Shown: in pieces, positions 34,985 to 47,645 of the stretch | Numbering within the stretch: position 1 is the stretch's first letter | Layout: each line of letters starts with the position of its first letter | From: Voacanga thouarsii | Taxonomy: Eukaryota; Streptophyta; Magnoliopsida; Gentianales; Apocynaceae | Assembly: GCA_026120185.1 (NCBI GenBank) | Contig: JANUWF010001719.1 | Span: 1,364,001-1,428,000 of the forward strand | Direction of reading: 5' to 3' | Length of the DNA stretch: 64,000 nucleotides | Program-made: the position numbers and the translations under genes | Notes under the pieces: model-generated | Database searches by the model: none | What the model was told of the DNA's origin: nothing | What the model saw: the letters and a program-made list of their open reading frames with translations, nothing else

Positions 34985-37900
34985 ATGGAACCCCATTTCA
35001 CAAAACCCCCTCGAAACTACGATCCACCGCTCGATTCACTCAATTCTTCAAAAACCCTTCCGGAGTCTCTCCCCTCGTGTCCACCTCATGAAACCCTAGG
35101 TTTGTTTGATAACGAGGATGATTTGTCTCCGGTCAGCGAAAATACAGCCCTAGATAACGATAATTCTGATTATGATAGCTTTCTTGAAGAAGCTGACGGT
35201 GAAGAGTGTGGAAACGAGGAGTCAGAGTTGATTAATTCGTCGCCCATTCGCAGTTGCAATTTTTCCCATTGGGCGGAGCCGTGGTTGAGAATGAGCGATC
35301 CGAAGCCTGTGGTGGATAATTGGAGTTTGGGTGCGCTGGAGGAAAACAAGTCCTCGGGTTCTGATTGGACTGATTGGCCCTCAACTTCAGATTTTCAAAT
35401 TAGGCCTTCTGTTTCGGCCTTGCTTAAGCCCTATTACTTTGTGGTAATTTTCTTCATTTGAGCAACGATTTCCATAAATTGAAGTTATTTTTATTTCTGG
35501 AAATGGAAAAAAATAAAACTGTATGATCATAGCTTGCATTCGCCTGTGTGGATAGCATTGCAAAAATTACCATCTTTTTTGGCTTTGGTGAAAGGGTTTG
35601 TTGCTCAAATTTTACTGCCTTTTTTTGGGTCTATCCAAATTGTATTTTGTCACTCAAAAAATTGGGTGGAAGTTTTCTTTTTAAAATTTTATTTTGGAGT
35701 TTTGCATGTGCAAAAGTGCAATATATGTTTCATCTTCTGTGTTGTGCTTTGGTCAACAAAGTTTGACTGGTAACATTTTTTGGAATTTTCAGGGTGCAGG
35801 TCTAGAGAATTTGGGTAACACATGCTTTCTCAATGCGGTGTTGCAATGCTTCATTCATACTGTACCTCTCCTTCAAGGGATCCTCTCATGCAATCATAAA
35901 ATGCCCTGTGATGGTAACTCTCATAAAACTAAAAATCTTGTAACTTTTCTTCCTATTGCCAATTGTCTTTGTTAATGTTCATCATAATCTTCGATTGGGT
36001 TGGGTGAGCTTAGTGCTACTTGTGATTCCGTGTTTGGGGAATGTGATCTTGCGTTCTAATTGGTGATTTGCAGGTTACTTTCATGGCTTTTGTGTACTGT
36101 GTGCCCTGCGTGAGCAAATTGAGCTTTCGTTGGTGCATATGGGCAGGGTTGTTTCTCCATGGAAATTTGCTGACAATTTGAACTGTATCCTTGTGTATAT
36201 GTCTTTTATAGTTTTAAATTCTCTCCTCTTACTGAAGCTTAGAACATGTGTATTGTTGTTTCTGCTTATGGGTTCATGTATTTGGATGTACAATTACACT
36301 CTGTACTTCCTGACATTATTGCTTCATGTTTTAACTCCATACAACATTGGAAATGACTTCTCAGACAAATGTTTTTTTTATACTGAATTGCTCCTGGGAT
36401 TTAAAACTCAGTTGATATCTTGCTTAAAGTAATTTGATATATTATCCTTTTTCTTTTTTGGTTCTTATTTTGTTTCTATAGCCCCAGGTCATGGGTTATC
36501 TTTCTTTGTGTTTGTGGTATATTGGAGAGCTTTGTGACACTTGACTTAGTAATAAACCACCAGATTTTTCATCTGGTTTTGGAAGATACCAGCAGGAAGA
36601 TGCTCATGAGTTCCTACAATGTTTTTTGGATAAGCTTGAGATGTGTTGTAGTGCCTTGATGCCAAAGGACATGATGTCTTCAGGGAACAATTTTGTGAAA
36701 CAGGTCTTTGGTGGGCGTCTTGTGAGCAAAGTAAGAATTGCAGCAGTTTTCTCTGTTTCTTACTCCATTCAATTGTTTATATGAGCTTTTTATGACAGTC
36801 TTATCTTATTTTTTTTTTTAAAATTTATATTTTTAACAACTGGCTATCCATTTGCTAGCTGACATTTTGTCACCAGTTAATGAAGCCATTTGCTGATAGT
36901 TAGTATTTTTAATTGCAGCTGCAATGTTGCAACTGTGGTCATTGCTCTGACACTTATGAGCCTTCAATTGACCTCAGCTTAGAGATTGATGATGCAGATG
37001 CCCTTTCTACTGCTTTGAAATCCTTCACAAAGATTGAAAAAATTGAAGACCCTGAGACAAAGTTTACGTGTGAAAAGTGTAAAGAACAGGTGGCTATTGA
37101 GAAGCAGCTCATGTTGGACCAGTCCCCTTCAGTAGCTGCATTTCATTTGAAGAGGTTCAAAAATGATGGTTCTGTTGTTGAAAAAATTGATAAATTTGTA
37201 GCTTTTCCATTAGAGTTGGATTTGCAGCCATACGCTGCAGGTGCTCAGGTTGAGAACGTAAGTTTTGTTAGTCCTTCCCTTGTACTAACAGTACAAATTG
37301 CAAACTGAACATTTCCTCATTCAATGACTATATTTGAGAATCCTGCCTTCATAGTTAAAGCTGTAGTAGTACTTGTGGCATGAGGTAAGTTCTTTGGAAT
37401 ATACTTAGGCTAGATGGTGTGTCATTTGGGCTTCCATATGCCAATTGTCTGGGATTTCTGGTTGCACTGGTTGTAGATAGACAATAAATTAAGATTCATG
37501 ATGTTTGTTTTTATGACTTCATTGTTTACTTGTGTCTGATTGGCTGCATCATCCTGCTAGCAAATAATTCACGAGAGCAGGGCTAATTTTAAAACTTTGC
37601 TGTTGTTTCAATCTTAACAGATTCTCATACTTGTGCTCTTTGTTTAACAGGCTGAGCTGAAGTATGATCTTTATGCAGTTGTGGTGCATATTGGATTTTC
37701 ATCTTGTTCTGGGCATTATTACTGCTTTATTCGTTATGCTGATAATGTATGGTTCAAGTTTGATGATTCAAAGGTAATATACAATATCTGATAAATCTTG
37801 CTTAAAATGTCTGAACTAGTATTTACCCTCTAATCTACTATGAGTTTCTTTTTTCCTTCCCCAATGACATGAAAAACCAGTTTTATTTTGCTCTGGAAGG

Positions 37901-38922
37901 TGGTGGTGGCGGCTATGGGAGGGGGATGGATTTTTGTTTTGCCTCTATTGATTATGGTTATGTTGTGTGTGGATGCTCTATCTTGTCTTGGGAATACTTT
38001 TAATGTGAAAATAATATGCATTTGGTTGCAAGTGCAGGTAGTGTGGGTTCATGAAGAAGATGTACTATCTCAGGAGGCATACATCCTCTTCTATGCAAAG
38101 CAGGGTACTCCGTGGTTTTCAAGTTTTATTGAAAAACAAAAGCAATGCAAGGATCTAGCCATATTGAACACTTCACCAAAGTCAGTCTTAGATAATGTGG
38201 ATGCCAGTACATCATCATCTAGTTTGCCCCTTAATTATTGTGGAGATGTCAATGAACCCGGTGATGCCACAGAAGAAATTTTGATGGACACTTCTAGTGG
38301 ACCAATAGACAGCAAAACTGATGATTGTGAAGATAAAGAAAACAAGGTTCCTGTTACAGTGCCTTTGGCTAGCGTACCTTCATGTGAAGCTGCTGAATCA
38401 CCATCAGAATCTATACTGAGAGATAAAAACTCTAATCAGGAGTTTGTTGAGATTAAAGATGTTGCTGATGTTACTCCTAAAACACCATGCAGATCTCCTA
38501 GCCCAGAGATATATAGGGAGGACCCTCCTGGTAAATTGATTATTTCATTTATGTTGATGTGTTTGCTGCCAAGACCTTGCATAATGTAGATAAGCTAACA
38601 CTTTAACTTGGTTTGGTTTGCAGAGAGTACTTTCTCCATTCCACGTGGTCATTTGAGATCAGTGGAACATGTTTCCTGCAAAAAACAATTGAACAAGGAC
38701 CTTGAAAACTTTGAAATGAAGCAGGCGTATACACTTATAAAGAAAAGTATACCAGGATCAAGAGGCCAGCAATTGATGCAAGCAATGAAAGGTTCCCAAT
38801 GTGGAGGTTCTGTGAATAAAAAGAGGAGCAGGACAAGGCATCTATCTCCAAGTACAGAGGACAGGAACACGGGTGCTCGCCGTAGGGGCAGCATTCCTTT
38901 GGTAGCTGGTAGTCTAAGGTAA
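34985..38922 (+). CDS. UBP20/21-like: Ubiquitin carboxyl-terminal hydrolase, UBP20/21 type (eight exons)
   Basis: Cysteine protease that removes ubiquitin from proteins. Exons: 34985-35443, 35793-35913, 36074-36184, 36564-36730, 36919-37257, 37651-37773, 38038-38530, 38624-38922; all GT-AG, giving 703 aa (Arabidopsis UBP20 and UBP21 are close to 700). The acidic N-terminus (residues 1-153) is followed by the Cys box GLENLGNTCFLNAVLQC with catalytic C164, a QQEDAHEFLQ box, the zinc-binding pairs CCNCGHC and CEKC, HLKRF, and the His box SGHYYCFIRY with H421, then WFKFDDS (catalytic Asp D437/D438). The C-terminal 200 residues are Ser/Asp-rich and basic at the end, as in nuclear-type UBPs. The stop is in exon 8, where AAG-GTAA could also be a donor, so one more 3' exon is not excluded. 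Confidence 0.93.
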
Positions 38923-40196
38923 ATTTGGTATTTATGTCTAACCAGAAAATTTCTTTGGACAGGCATGATATTTCCTAGCGGGGAAGTGAGTAAGGTAGTT
39001 TTGGGCTAGCTAGTTCTGTTAATACTTTCGAGCATATGTAAAGTGCAATCAGAATTTTTTTTTTTTGGATCTGATCTAGTACATCACCTTAGAGGACGTG
39101 AAAAGATGTTTTCTTCATAGAGATGATATTCGAGCTAGCTTTATCTACAGCAAGATGTATAAGTTTCATGAATAAGCTTGTGGGTTGCTTCATTTTACTT
39201 TGGTTTGTGCTTTTATTTTTCTTTTTTTCACATCAACTCCATTTGCACCAATTTCCAAAAAAGCAAATAACATAAATAAATAAAACTAACTAGGGAATAT
39301 TTCTTGTTAGTTTGCTTGTACAATCTTTGTGCTCAGATTAATTCAAGGTATATTTGTTTGAGTGCTAATTGCTTTTGAAGGGGATTTTGCATGTTGTTTT
39401 TTAGATCGCACCGTCATGTATGACACGGTGCAGTGGAAGGAAATCTTCGCTAGTCCGCCTATCAGAATATGCCTCTCACCCCTTGGTCACTATCAGCTAT
39501 ATAGTATGTGGATTCGGGATTGTTGTGTGGTTATTTTCTGAAGAAATTAAATTTGAAAAAAAAAATCAATTGTTTAAAATAAGGTAGGCATACTGATGAG
39601 AATGTGGTGATTGAATTTGAAGAAAATTAACTATTTAGAATAGGTTATAGATACTAATAAAATTTTTAATAGAATATTGTTATTTTAAAGGTAAGCATAA
39701 TATTATAATTATTATATATAAAATTTTATTTACATGAATAAATTGTTATACTATTTTTGTATAAAAATTGTACAATTTCAAATTCGTTTATACACATACA
39801 AATTTTGCTTACAAGCGAACTTAACTTCATACGAGTCGGACTCTTAATCTCCACTTGTGCTTTTCACATTCTCCTAACTTGGGAAACGATTAAGTAATGG
39901 TTTTTGAACGAAAGATGGGTTCTGAAATCAATTCGTAAAATCAATGACACTAAAGTTTCCGGAACTTTGCTCAAGCCCAAACTCTTTTTGGGGACAATAT
40001 CAGCAAAATATCAAGCATCTCCAATTAAATGGACGAATCAATCTCCAATAACCAAGATCCTAATTTGTCCTCAACGGAAATTCGCGCCTTTGGCAAGCAT
40101 AGTTCTCGCAGAAGCATCCTAAGCATTTTTTGACCTTGCTCATATCAAATACTTTGGTTTCTTCTAAGTTCCAAGCCAACACTAATTAAGTCCACC
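38923..40196. other. Intergenic region, UBP to USP-like gene
   Basis: The UBP 3' flank is followed by AT-rich DNA. A small inverted repeat GCACCGT...ACGGTGC lies at about 39407-39430. I see no gene or recognisable transposon here. Confidence 0.5.
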
Positions 40197-40203
40197 TATA
40201 AAG
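40197..40203 (+). promoter_or_regulatory. TATA box of the USP-like gene
   Basis: TATAAAG in the context CACCTATAAAGGTTCC, 96 bp upstream of the chosen ATG at 40299; a transcription start near 40230 would give a ~70 nt leader. Confidence 0.6.
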
Positions 40204-40298
40204 GTTCCTCAATCCCTCTGCAGAATAGCCCTTTAGTCTCTCTAGTTTGCTCCTGCAAGATAGAAGTCCTCCCACACACGGTGGCAGCCATTCTAAGG

Positions 40299-41372
40299 AT
40301 GGATGAAATTGGTGGCCACGCGCAGGAAGAGAACTGCCCAAAGATGCTCCCTTTCGAAAATCCCAAGCATGTGGTGATTGTCATGGATGCGCTAAAGGAA
40401 TTCTCTCTGGAGCCTTTGCAATGGGTGATCAAGAATGTGGTGGCCATTGGAGCCCCCTGCATTGTTACGCTTCTTGGTGTTATGCCATGGCTCAACATCC
40501 CGCGTATATTTATTTCTCTTCTTCCTTCCCTTAGTTGAATCACAAAATTTTTGTGCTTTTCATATATGATTTGTCTTCTTTATAGTCTCTGCTAAGACAT
40601 GGTCGGACATCTGGAGTGTGGATCTTGAAGATTTATCCCTTATTAGGGAGTGTAACAACGATGGCAAGTATCAAAAAGTCCGAATGTTGTTGGACCTTTG
40701 TCAGCACTATGGGGTACTTAGCTCTTTCTTGATTACAACATAGGAAGCTTTCTTAATATTTATCATTGGAAATTTCATCGCTGTAAATGTTGCTTTCTAC
40801 TACAATAGAGGAGAGCGGATACGAGTTAAAAGATAGTGACAAATATCGTAATTGATTCCATTTCTTTTGCAATTTTAGGTGGTTTTAGAAATCAGAAAAG
40901 AGATGGGGCATCCATTGCATCTTCTTGTTGTTGAGCAAATTAGCAGCCTTCATGCTACCTTGGTAGTATATGATAGGTAAAAAAAAAAAAAATGGTAAAA
41001 ACAATCATTTTAAGCTTCCTCCTTTACTATCTCAATTCCTACTTGTAACTTTTATTGACTGGTATTTACCGTTGCAGGTACCATGACAGAAAGTACATAG
41101 ATTACTACGCAGAAAAAGTTCCATCCAACATGGTAAAAATGAGAGAAGATGGAGAGGTTGATATGATCAAGGGAAGATCATATATAGATAGTATAGAGTG
41201 CACTCCAGAAAATTTCACCCCATCTTTTGTCCCACCTACTCCAAAATTGATAATTTCAGAGCAATTGAAGAAACTTCTCAAGCAAAGATCTCGATGGAAA
41301 CAATACGAGACCGAGAATGATGGAAGAAAAATGGAAAATAAAACGCAGATTTTTCATTTGGGATGTGTTTGA
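40299..41372 (+). CDS. Universal stress protein-like (adenine nucleotide alpha hydrolase fold) protein
   Basis: Exons 40299-40503, 40586-40713, 40879-40976 and 41078-41372 join by GT-AG sites into 241 aa. The N-terminus has KHVVIVMDALKEFSLEPLQW, followed by IGAPCIVTLLGVMPWL, a beta-alpha start typical of USP domains. Later come a charged helix, VVLEIRKEMGHPLHLLVVEQ and ATLVVYDRYHDRKYIDYY. This matches the USP-like module at the N-terminus of plant receptor-like kinases and stand-alone relatives. No kinase domain follows; the C-terminal 70 residues are polar and lysine-rich. The start is the first in-frame ATG after a stop at 40231-40233; the earlier in-frame codons lack ATG. The nucleotide-binding GXXGX9GS motif is not obvious, so ATP binding is uncertain. 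Function is unknown; a stress-related role is only an inference from the family. Confidence 0.8.
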
Positions 41373-42153
41373 ATGGCCCAAAGGTTCTGGCTTTGTGATT
41401 TTTAAAATCCTTGCTCATACGCGAATCATGAAGTTCCAGACACATTTCCTGTCTACGGTCATATAAAGCAAAATAAAGAATGCACGTATGATTTTAGAGA
41501 AAAAAAAATGTGAGTGTAATTTATATTTTGTGTTAATTAGTAGGTTTTGCACGCAATAGAGTGTTAGTCTTGAACACGATAATATTTCGAGCAAATTATT
41601 TGTATATGTAATCTTAAGTTGTTGTAAGTCCTATTAACTCTTTATGTGAGTTTTTATCCAAACCCTAATTCCCCCATTTAGTAAATATATATTTGAATTT
41701 TAACTTTAATTTAAATACAATTAATCTACCTTTTTAAAAAGAGCTTTAAATGTAGAGCCAGAATTTATTTAATAAATAATATTCATTCACAACTGCTGTA
41801 TTGTTACATATTTTACTATAATATAAATATTTCACGAATTAAACAATTATTTTTTGTTCAAGAGGTGAGACTTCAAATCTAGTAACTTGGTTCCTGTTTC
41901 TAGGCTTCCTCCAAATTTCAAAATATGACCTTTGGAATGTAGAATTTTCCTATACATATGTATATATATGTGGAAGGACTATTTTCAGGATACAAAAATC
42001 ATTCCTTTCACATCATTTAGTCAGCTTCTTTTCACTGTTCCCCTAACATTCCCTGCATATTTGGTGAGTTCACTGTCAGAATGTCTGTATGTCCTGCCGG
42101 GGTAGGATCATGAAATTTAACCCCATTCATCACCAACTTTGGAACAAAATTGA

Positions 42154-42163
42154 ACACACACAC

Positions 42164-42210
<47 letters not shown>
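42154..42210. repeat. Compound (AC)n(TA)n microsatellite
   Basis: (AC)n at 42154-42166 runs through ATACATACA into about 20 TA units, between the USP-like gene and the glycine-rich protein gene. Confidence 0.95.
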
Positions 42211-42211
<1 letters not shown>

Positions 42212-42583
42212 TCACTTCAAAAATAGTATAATTCTTTTAATATGATTAGGTTTGAAATGAAAAGTGTGAGAGATCATAAAAAATAAAGAAGTTTGTAATT
42301 TTAATAAGAAGAGATTTGTAAATTTAAATATAAAGGTTAAATATTAGTAGAAATTTTGAATTACGAATAATTTATATTAATATGAACGAGCGACGACTAA
42401 GTTAATGGAGGAGGAAAAGTACGTAGTTTATTAGAACTTGAAAATATAACTTCAAATTATCATTTAGATGGAAAATAAGCTTACAAAAGCAATATTAAGA
42501 CAAAGTAGAAACAGATATTACATAACTCAGGCAATAATTATTCTCTACAATACATATTTATTTTCAGGGGATCAGATGTATAA

Positions 42584-43618
42584 TCAAGGCACGTAGCCAC
42601 CACTTCCTCCACCAGCACCGCTTCCGCTGCCACCTCCGTAACCACCTCCGTGCTCACCACCAGCACCATATCCCCCTCCACCGCCTGAACCACTACCACT
42701 GCCACCTCCACTTCCATATCCACCTCCATGAGCTCCTCCTGCTCCTCCTCCACCGCCATATCCACTTCCTCCGGCTCCTCCTGCACCATATCCTCCTCCA
42801 CCTCCTCCACCATGCCCACCTCCACCTCCATATCCTCCGCCACTTGCATAGCCACCCCCACTTCCGCCACCACCACCTTCACCTCCACCGTAACTGCCTC
42901 CATACTCACCACCTCCACCATGTCCTGTGCCACTACCTCCTCCGCCACCATAGCCTCTGCCATGTTCTCCTTCAGCACCACCATGCCCACCACCTGATCC
43001 TGCACCACCCCCGCCTCCATAGCCTCCGCTATGCTCTCCTCCAGCACCACCATACCCCCCACCTGATCCTGCACCGCCACCTCCTCCATAGCCTCCGCCA
43101 TGCTCACCTCCTGCTCCATAACCACTTCCACCTCCTGCACCTCCACCAGTTCCATAGCCTCCTCCATGCTCACCTCCTCCACCATAACCACTTCCACCTC
43201 CTTCACCACCCCCACCTCCATATCCTCCACCATGCACACCTCCTCCACCATAACTGCCCCCACCACCAGTTCCACCTCCTCCCCCATACCCTATCCCGTG
43301 ATCTCCACCAGCCCCATAACCACCGCCACTGCCCCCTCCACTACCTCCGCCACTTGCATAACCATGGTCACCCACAGCTCCATAACCACCACCACCACCA
43401 GAACCGCCGCCACCCCCATAACCTCCACCTACAACGCCTCCATAGCCACCACCACCACCACCTCCAATGCCATGGCCAGAGCCATAGTCCACTGTACCGC
43501 CTGACCCCACATTGTGGCCTATCTCTCCGCCAAAAGTGAGGAGCGCCCTAGATTCACAATAAACTCCTAACCCCAGCAGAACAAAGAAAACAACACTAAG
43601 AACTTTGTGAGTAGCCAT
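42584..43618 (-). CDS. Secreted glycine-rich protein (cell-wall structural type)
   Basis: A single-exon gene of 344 aa. Residues 1-25 form a signal peptide (basic MATHK, hydrophobic VLSVVFFVLLGLGVYC) with likely cleavage near CESRA. The rest is glycine-rich: repeats of the type GGGYGGGGG and GGEHGGGYGGGGGAG, with Tyr, His, Ser and Glu spaced along them, to the end GGYVP. There is no RNA-binding or Cys-rich domain, so it fits the classical class of plant cell-wall GRPs, which may cross-link through tyrosines. It has a TATA box 40 bp upstream of the ATG. The long open frames on the opposite strand are by-products of GGN codons. Confidence 0.9.
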   Translation of the reverse strand: MATHKVLSVVFFVLLGLGVYCESRALLTFGGEIGHNVGSGGTVDYGSGHGIGGGGGGGYGGVVGGGYGGGGGSGGGGGYGAVGDHGYASGGGSGGGSGGGYGAGGDHGIGYGGGGGTGGGGSYGGGGVHGGGYGGGGGEGGGSGYGGGGEHGGGYGTGGGAGGGSGYGAGGEHGGGYGGGGGAGSGGGYGGAGGEHSGGYGGGGGAGSGGGHGGAEGEHGRGYGGGGGSGTGHGGGGEYGGSYGGGEGGGGGSGGGYASGGGYGGGGGHGGGGGGGYGAGGAGGSGYGGGGGAGGAHGGGYGSGGGSGSGSGGGGGYGAGGEHGGGYGGGSGSGAGGGSGGYVP

Positions 43619-43655
43619 GAGAAGTTATCTGGGTTGTACATGCAAGATATTGCAG

Positions 43656-43665
43656 GTATTTATAG
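43656..43665 (-). promoter_or_regulatory. TATA box of the glycine-rich protein gene
   Basis: On the minus strand CTATAAATAC, 38-47 bp upstream of the ATG at 43618; the leader would be short, ~15-20 nt. Confidence 0.75.
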
Positions 43666-43790
43666 GGATAGTAGGGGTCCAAAACCGCGTTTACGAGCAG
43701 GGAGTGGTTGAAGCACATGCAGAGAAGTTGGGTTACCCCACATTGTGATCGGCACAAAAGCTCAATTAGATGCTATTTGTAGGCGCGCAC

Positions 43791-43809
43791 AGAGAGAGAG
43801 AGAGAGAGA
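43791..43809. repeat. (GA)n microsatellite
   Basis: Nine GA units about 175 bp upstream of the glycine-rich gene start. On the gene's strand it is a CT-repeat, a common feature of plant promoters. From 43810 to 44772 I see only intergenic DNA; GAGCTCGA-type motifs near 44138-44350 hint at a decayed MITE. Confidence 0.9.
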
Positions 43810-44772
43810 CGGCAGGCCATCACTCTCACTCACAGTAGAAGATTGGGGTGCGAGAGTGTGCTTTTGCTGTCTCCCACGCACGATTAAGAGTGGCTTATAG
43901 ATTGTGAGAGCAAAGTGTGTTTATATCTAGACCGAGCTTTTCTTATCCTCCCTTCTAACCTTTTTATGAATTTCAACACCCTCCAACCATTTTTCCCGAT
44001 TTAGCGATGGCCAATGTTATAATGTCCGTCATCCCATCAAGTATATTCGATACATGCTGATCATGCATATGATCTGTTTGAGACATTATGACAACTAATA
44101 CATCGAATTTTAATTTTAAATGGATCACATTCTGAGATACCTCGAGCTCGACTCGAAATGTAAAAGAATAAGCTCTAGCATTACTCAGTAGCTAGAGCTT
44201 GTTTATAATTTGTGTTAAACTCAACAGTAATAATTTTTTATAAATATTTAAATTATAGAAATATATATACCCAAGAACTTATATAAAAAAATTTAATTAA
44301 GATTAATGAACTTTCCCCGAGTATGTTCCAGCTTGAGCTCGATTAATTCATACTAAAGTTCGATTGATCCTGATTTTTTCCTTATGTTTCATCACTCTCT
44401 TGGTGTTCACCTTTTCTTTTTTAATGACTTCTACGGAATATTATTTATTAAAATATATGACAAACAAAATGGCTCCGTATTTTCTGCTACTAAACAGCTT
44501 TCTTCCCATTATTAGTTCAGCTCTTAGAAGAAAGCGCGTAAGGTTAAAATGGAACGTCAAGGACCGGAATAATTGAATAATGCAAGTGTAATTAACTATC
44601 GAACACTTATAAGTCGGCAATTTCATTTTCCTTAGTTCAAAGCCCAGCACTGAGATGTTTTTCCATTCTTTATGGATATCGAGCTCAGACTTCTATGTCA
44701 CGAAATACTTCTATCATTCACTGAAAAGCAATCAACCTTGAAAGTGGCAGAGCCTGTGGGTACGGTGAAGTT

Positions 44773-45213
44773 TGTTAGTATCATGATATAGAGTAAATTA
44801 TTTGTATAATATATTTTGTATATTTATTAATAAAATGTATTTTTTATTTTTTAATTTAATTAATTATTTTGTTTATATATGTATAAAATTATTAGTTAAA
44901 GTCTCAAGCACATAGTATAATGTTAAAAAAATTATGATAGAGATCATAATGTAAGATTCCTACTACTCTATGTAGTATTTGTGATTAAATTATCTTTAGC
45001 CATAATAATAATGAAACAGAATATTATTAATGCACAAAAATTAGTACGTGTTATATTTCTTGATTAGATTAAACGGTGGTTTTCACATCTGTAAGTATTG
45101 TGATATTCAAAATTAATATGTGGATACTTGTTAAATGAACTTGTTCATTGTATGACATAACTATGAGATAATCAAATGGATAATTATTTAGTACTAGTGA
45201 TAGAATCTTATTA
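44773..45213 (+). mobile_element. Decayed second copy of the Copia LTR (5' part only)
   Basis: It starts TGTTAGTA and follows the solo LTR at 476-905 almost along its full length: for example ATGATAGAGATCATAATGTAAGATTC against the ATGATAGAGATCACGATATAAGATTC version, then the GATTAGATTAAACGGTGGTTTTCA segment and CTATGAGATAATCA. It is cut at 45213 by a CACTACAAGAAAA end. No target duplication was found at its left edge. Confidence 0.75.
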
Positions 45214-45874
45214 CACTACAAGAAAATTGTTAATTTGTCACGGAAATTTGCTACGGAAAAAATTTCGTGACAATCTGCCACCAATTTGTCACGAAAGAAG
45301 ACAAGACATAGCAAATTGACACTGCAATATATATAAATGTAGCAAATTCGTAGCTATTTATCATGAACTTGCCACGGATATTGTAGCAACTAACGATGCA
45401 AAGATGTTCCCTTGCAAATCCTAGCAAAAAAGGATAGGGGAAAAATTAGCCACCAATTTGCGATGAAAAATATCCGTGGCAAAATGGTCAAATATTGATA
45501 CAAGCCTCCGTGGCAAATCCGTGACAATTTGCTATGGAATTAATTACTTTCAAATTAATTCCGTGGCAAATCGATGGTAGATTGCCATGAATTTGTCACG
45601 GAACTAGTTAGGAAATACTTCCGTGGCAGATTGCCATGGATTTGTTACGGATAATTTATTTTCTAAGTAATTCCATGGCAAATTCGTAGCAATCTATTAG
45701 GGATTTGTCACGAATTTATTTTTTTCTTTTTTTTCTATTTTTATTATATTAATTTGTATTAATATTTGTTCCATGCCTTAAAATTCCCAATCTTACCTTT
45801 AGTTGATTTGAACAATTTTCTTTCTTATTTGTAGTTAAAAATTTTCATTTCCTTCCATATTTCTATTTTTATTT

Positions 45875-47345
45875 TGACAACAAAAGCCATTGGAAATATT
45901 AGTACAATTTACTATATTACCATTTAGAATATACAAAAAATACGTTAGGTAAAATAGTGATAAAAAAAATTTTCATTAATTATTTTTCATGGCAAATTTG
46001 TGGCAAAGTGCCATGGATTTGCCATGGATTGTGTTAGTCTGTGGCAAATCCCTAATAAATTGTGAGGGATTTACCACGAATTTATTTTTTACTTTTTTAT
46101 TCTAATTTTTAGTGTATTTATTTTTATTCCATACATTTTGATTAAAATGGTCAAATATTTTATAAACATTTTGTTTTTTATCTCTAACTTATTTATTCTT
46201 GAAAAAGAATTGATATGAATTTAAAATAGAATGTAATATTTTTGTGTGTTGAAATATATGTGTGTATTAAAATAATTTTTTGTTACAACAATAGCCATTG
46301 AAAATACCAATGCAATTAACTATAATACCATTTAGAATATACAAATTATATGTTAGGTAAAATAGTGATAAAAAGAATAAAAAAACTGTATTATGTGTTC
46401 CTGTATCAAGCTATCACGGATTTGTCATGGAATATCATTTTAATTTCATTAATTATCTTCCGTGACAAAGCCGTGGCGAATTGTCATGGATTGTGTTAGT
46501 CCGTGGCAAATACCTAGCAAATTGTTAGGGATTTGTCACGGATTTATTTTTTTTCTTTTTCTTTTTCTTTTTATTATATTTATTTTTATTCTATAGATTT
46601 TGATTAAAATTGTCAAATATTTTTTTATCTATAACTTATTTATTCTTGAAAAATAATTGATACGAATTTAAAATAGAATGTAATATTTTTGTATGTCGAA
46701 ATATATGTGTGTATTAAAATAAAAAAAATTTAAAGATATGATATAATTTTTTTTTTGACAACAAAAGCCATTGGAAATATCAATGCAATTAACTATATTA
46801 CTATTTAGAATATACAAATTATATGTTGGGTAAAATTGTGATAAAATGAATAAGAAAATTTTATTATATGTTCTGTGACAAATCCATGACAATCTGCAAC
46901 GGAATACCATTTTAATTTCATTCATTACTTTTCGTGGAAAATTTGTGGCAAATTGTCATTGATTTGCTACGAATTGTGATAGTCTGTGGCAAATCCCTAG
47001 CAAATTGTGAGGGATTTGCCACGGATTTATTTTTTTTTTTTTTTAAATTTTATTATATTTATTTTTATTCCATATATTTTGATTAAAATGGTCAAATGTT
47101 TTACAAATGTTTTTTTTATCTCTAACTTATTTATTCTTGAAAAAGAATTGATACGAATTTAAAATAAAATGTAATATTTTTGTATGTCGAAATATACGTG
47201 TGTATTAAAATAAAAAATTTAAAGATGTGATATAATTTTTTTTTTTTTACAACACAAGCCATTGGAAATATCAATGCAATTAACTATATTACCATTTAGA
47301 ATATGCAAATTATATGTTAGGTAAAATAGTGATAAAAAAACAAGA
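45875..47345 (+). repeat. Tandem array of ~410-490 bp units
   Basis: Unit markers (AGCCATTGGAAATA-type) at 45886, 46294, 46767 and 47258 give spacings of 408, 473 and 491 bp. Each unit includes TTTAGAATATACAAAT, GGTAAAATAGTGATAAAA, a block with TTTGTCATGGA and CCGTGGCAAAT, and ATTTTGATTAAAATGGTCAAA. The fourth copy is truncated. Differences are mainly deletions and poly(T)-length changes. Confidence 0.85.
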
Positions 47346-47645
47346 AAATTTTATGTATATGAATATGTGTAATTTTTGTAGATATTTTGTGAAATTTCGG
47401 GTCAAATTATATCCAATTATCTTCAAATTTATGTATATGAATATGTGTGTGTGCGAGTGTATATATATATATATATATATATATGTTTGTTTGTTTATGT
47501 ATATTTATGATTATGAATGTATATGTGTGTGTGGGTTATATTGTATATGAATTTATGTATATATATATGTATAAATTATTTAATAAAAAAGATAATCTAA
47601 TTGAAAGTATATAAAATTTTAAAATTATATAAGTATACAAAATAT

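Noticed and set aside
37888..38589. 233-aa ORF starting in the UBP intron
   Set aside because: Only 38038-38530 is exon 7; the first part is intron read-through upstream of the AG acceptor at 38037.
42844..43539. 231-codon His/Leu-rich plus-strand ORF opposite the glycine-rich gene
   Set aside because: It is the complement of GGN-rich codons, which lack stops on the other strand; the minus-strand gene has signal peptide and TATA box.
45214..47345. CRISPR-like array
   Set aside because: Units are long (410-490 bp), diverged and without unique spacers; this is eukaryotic transposon DNA.
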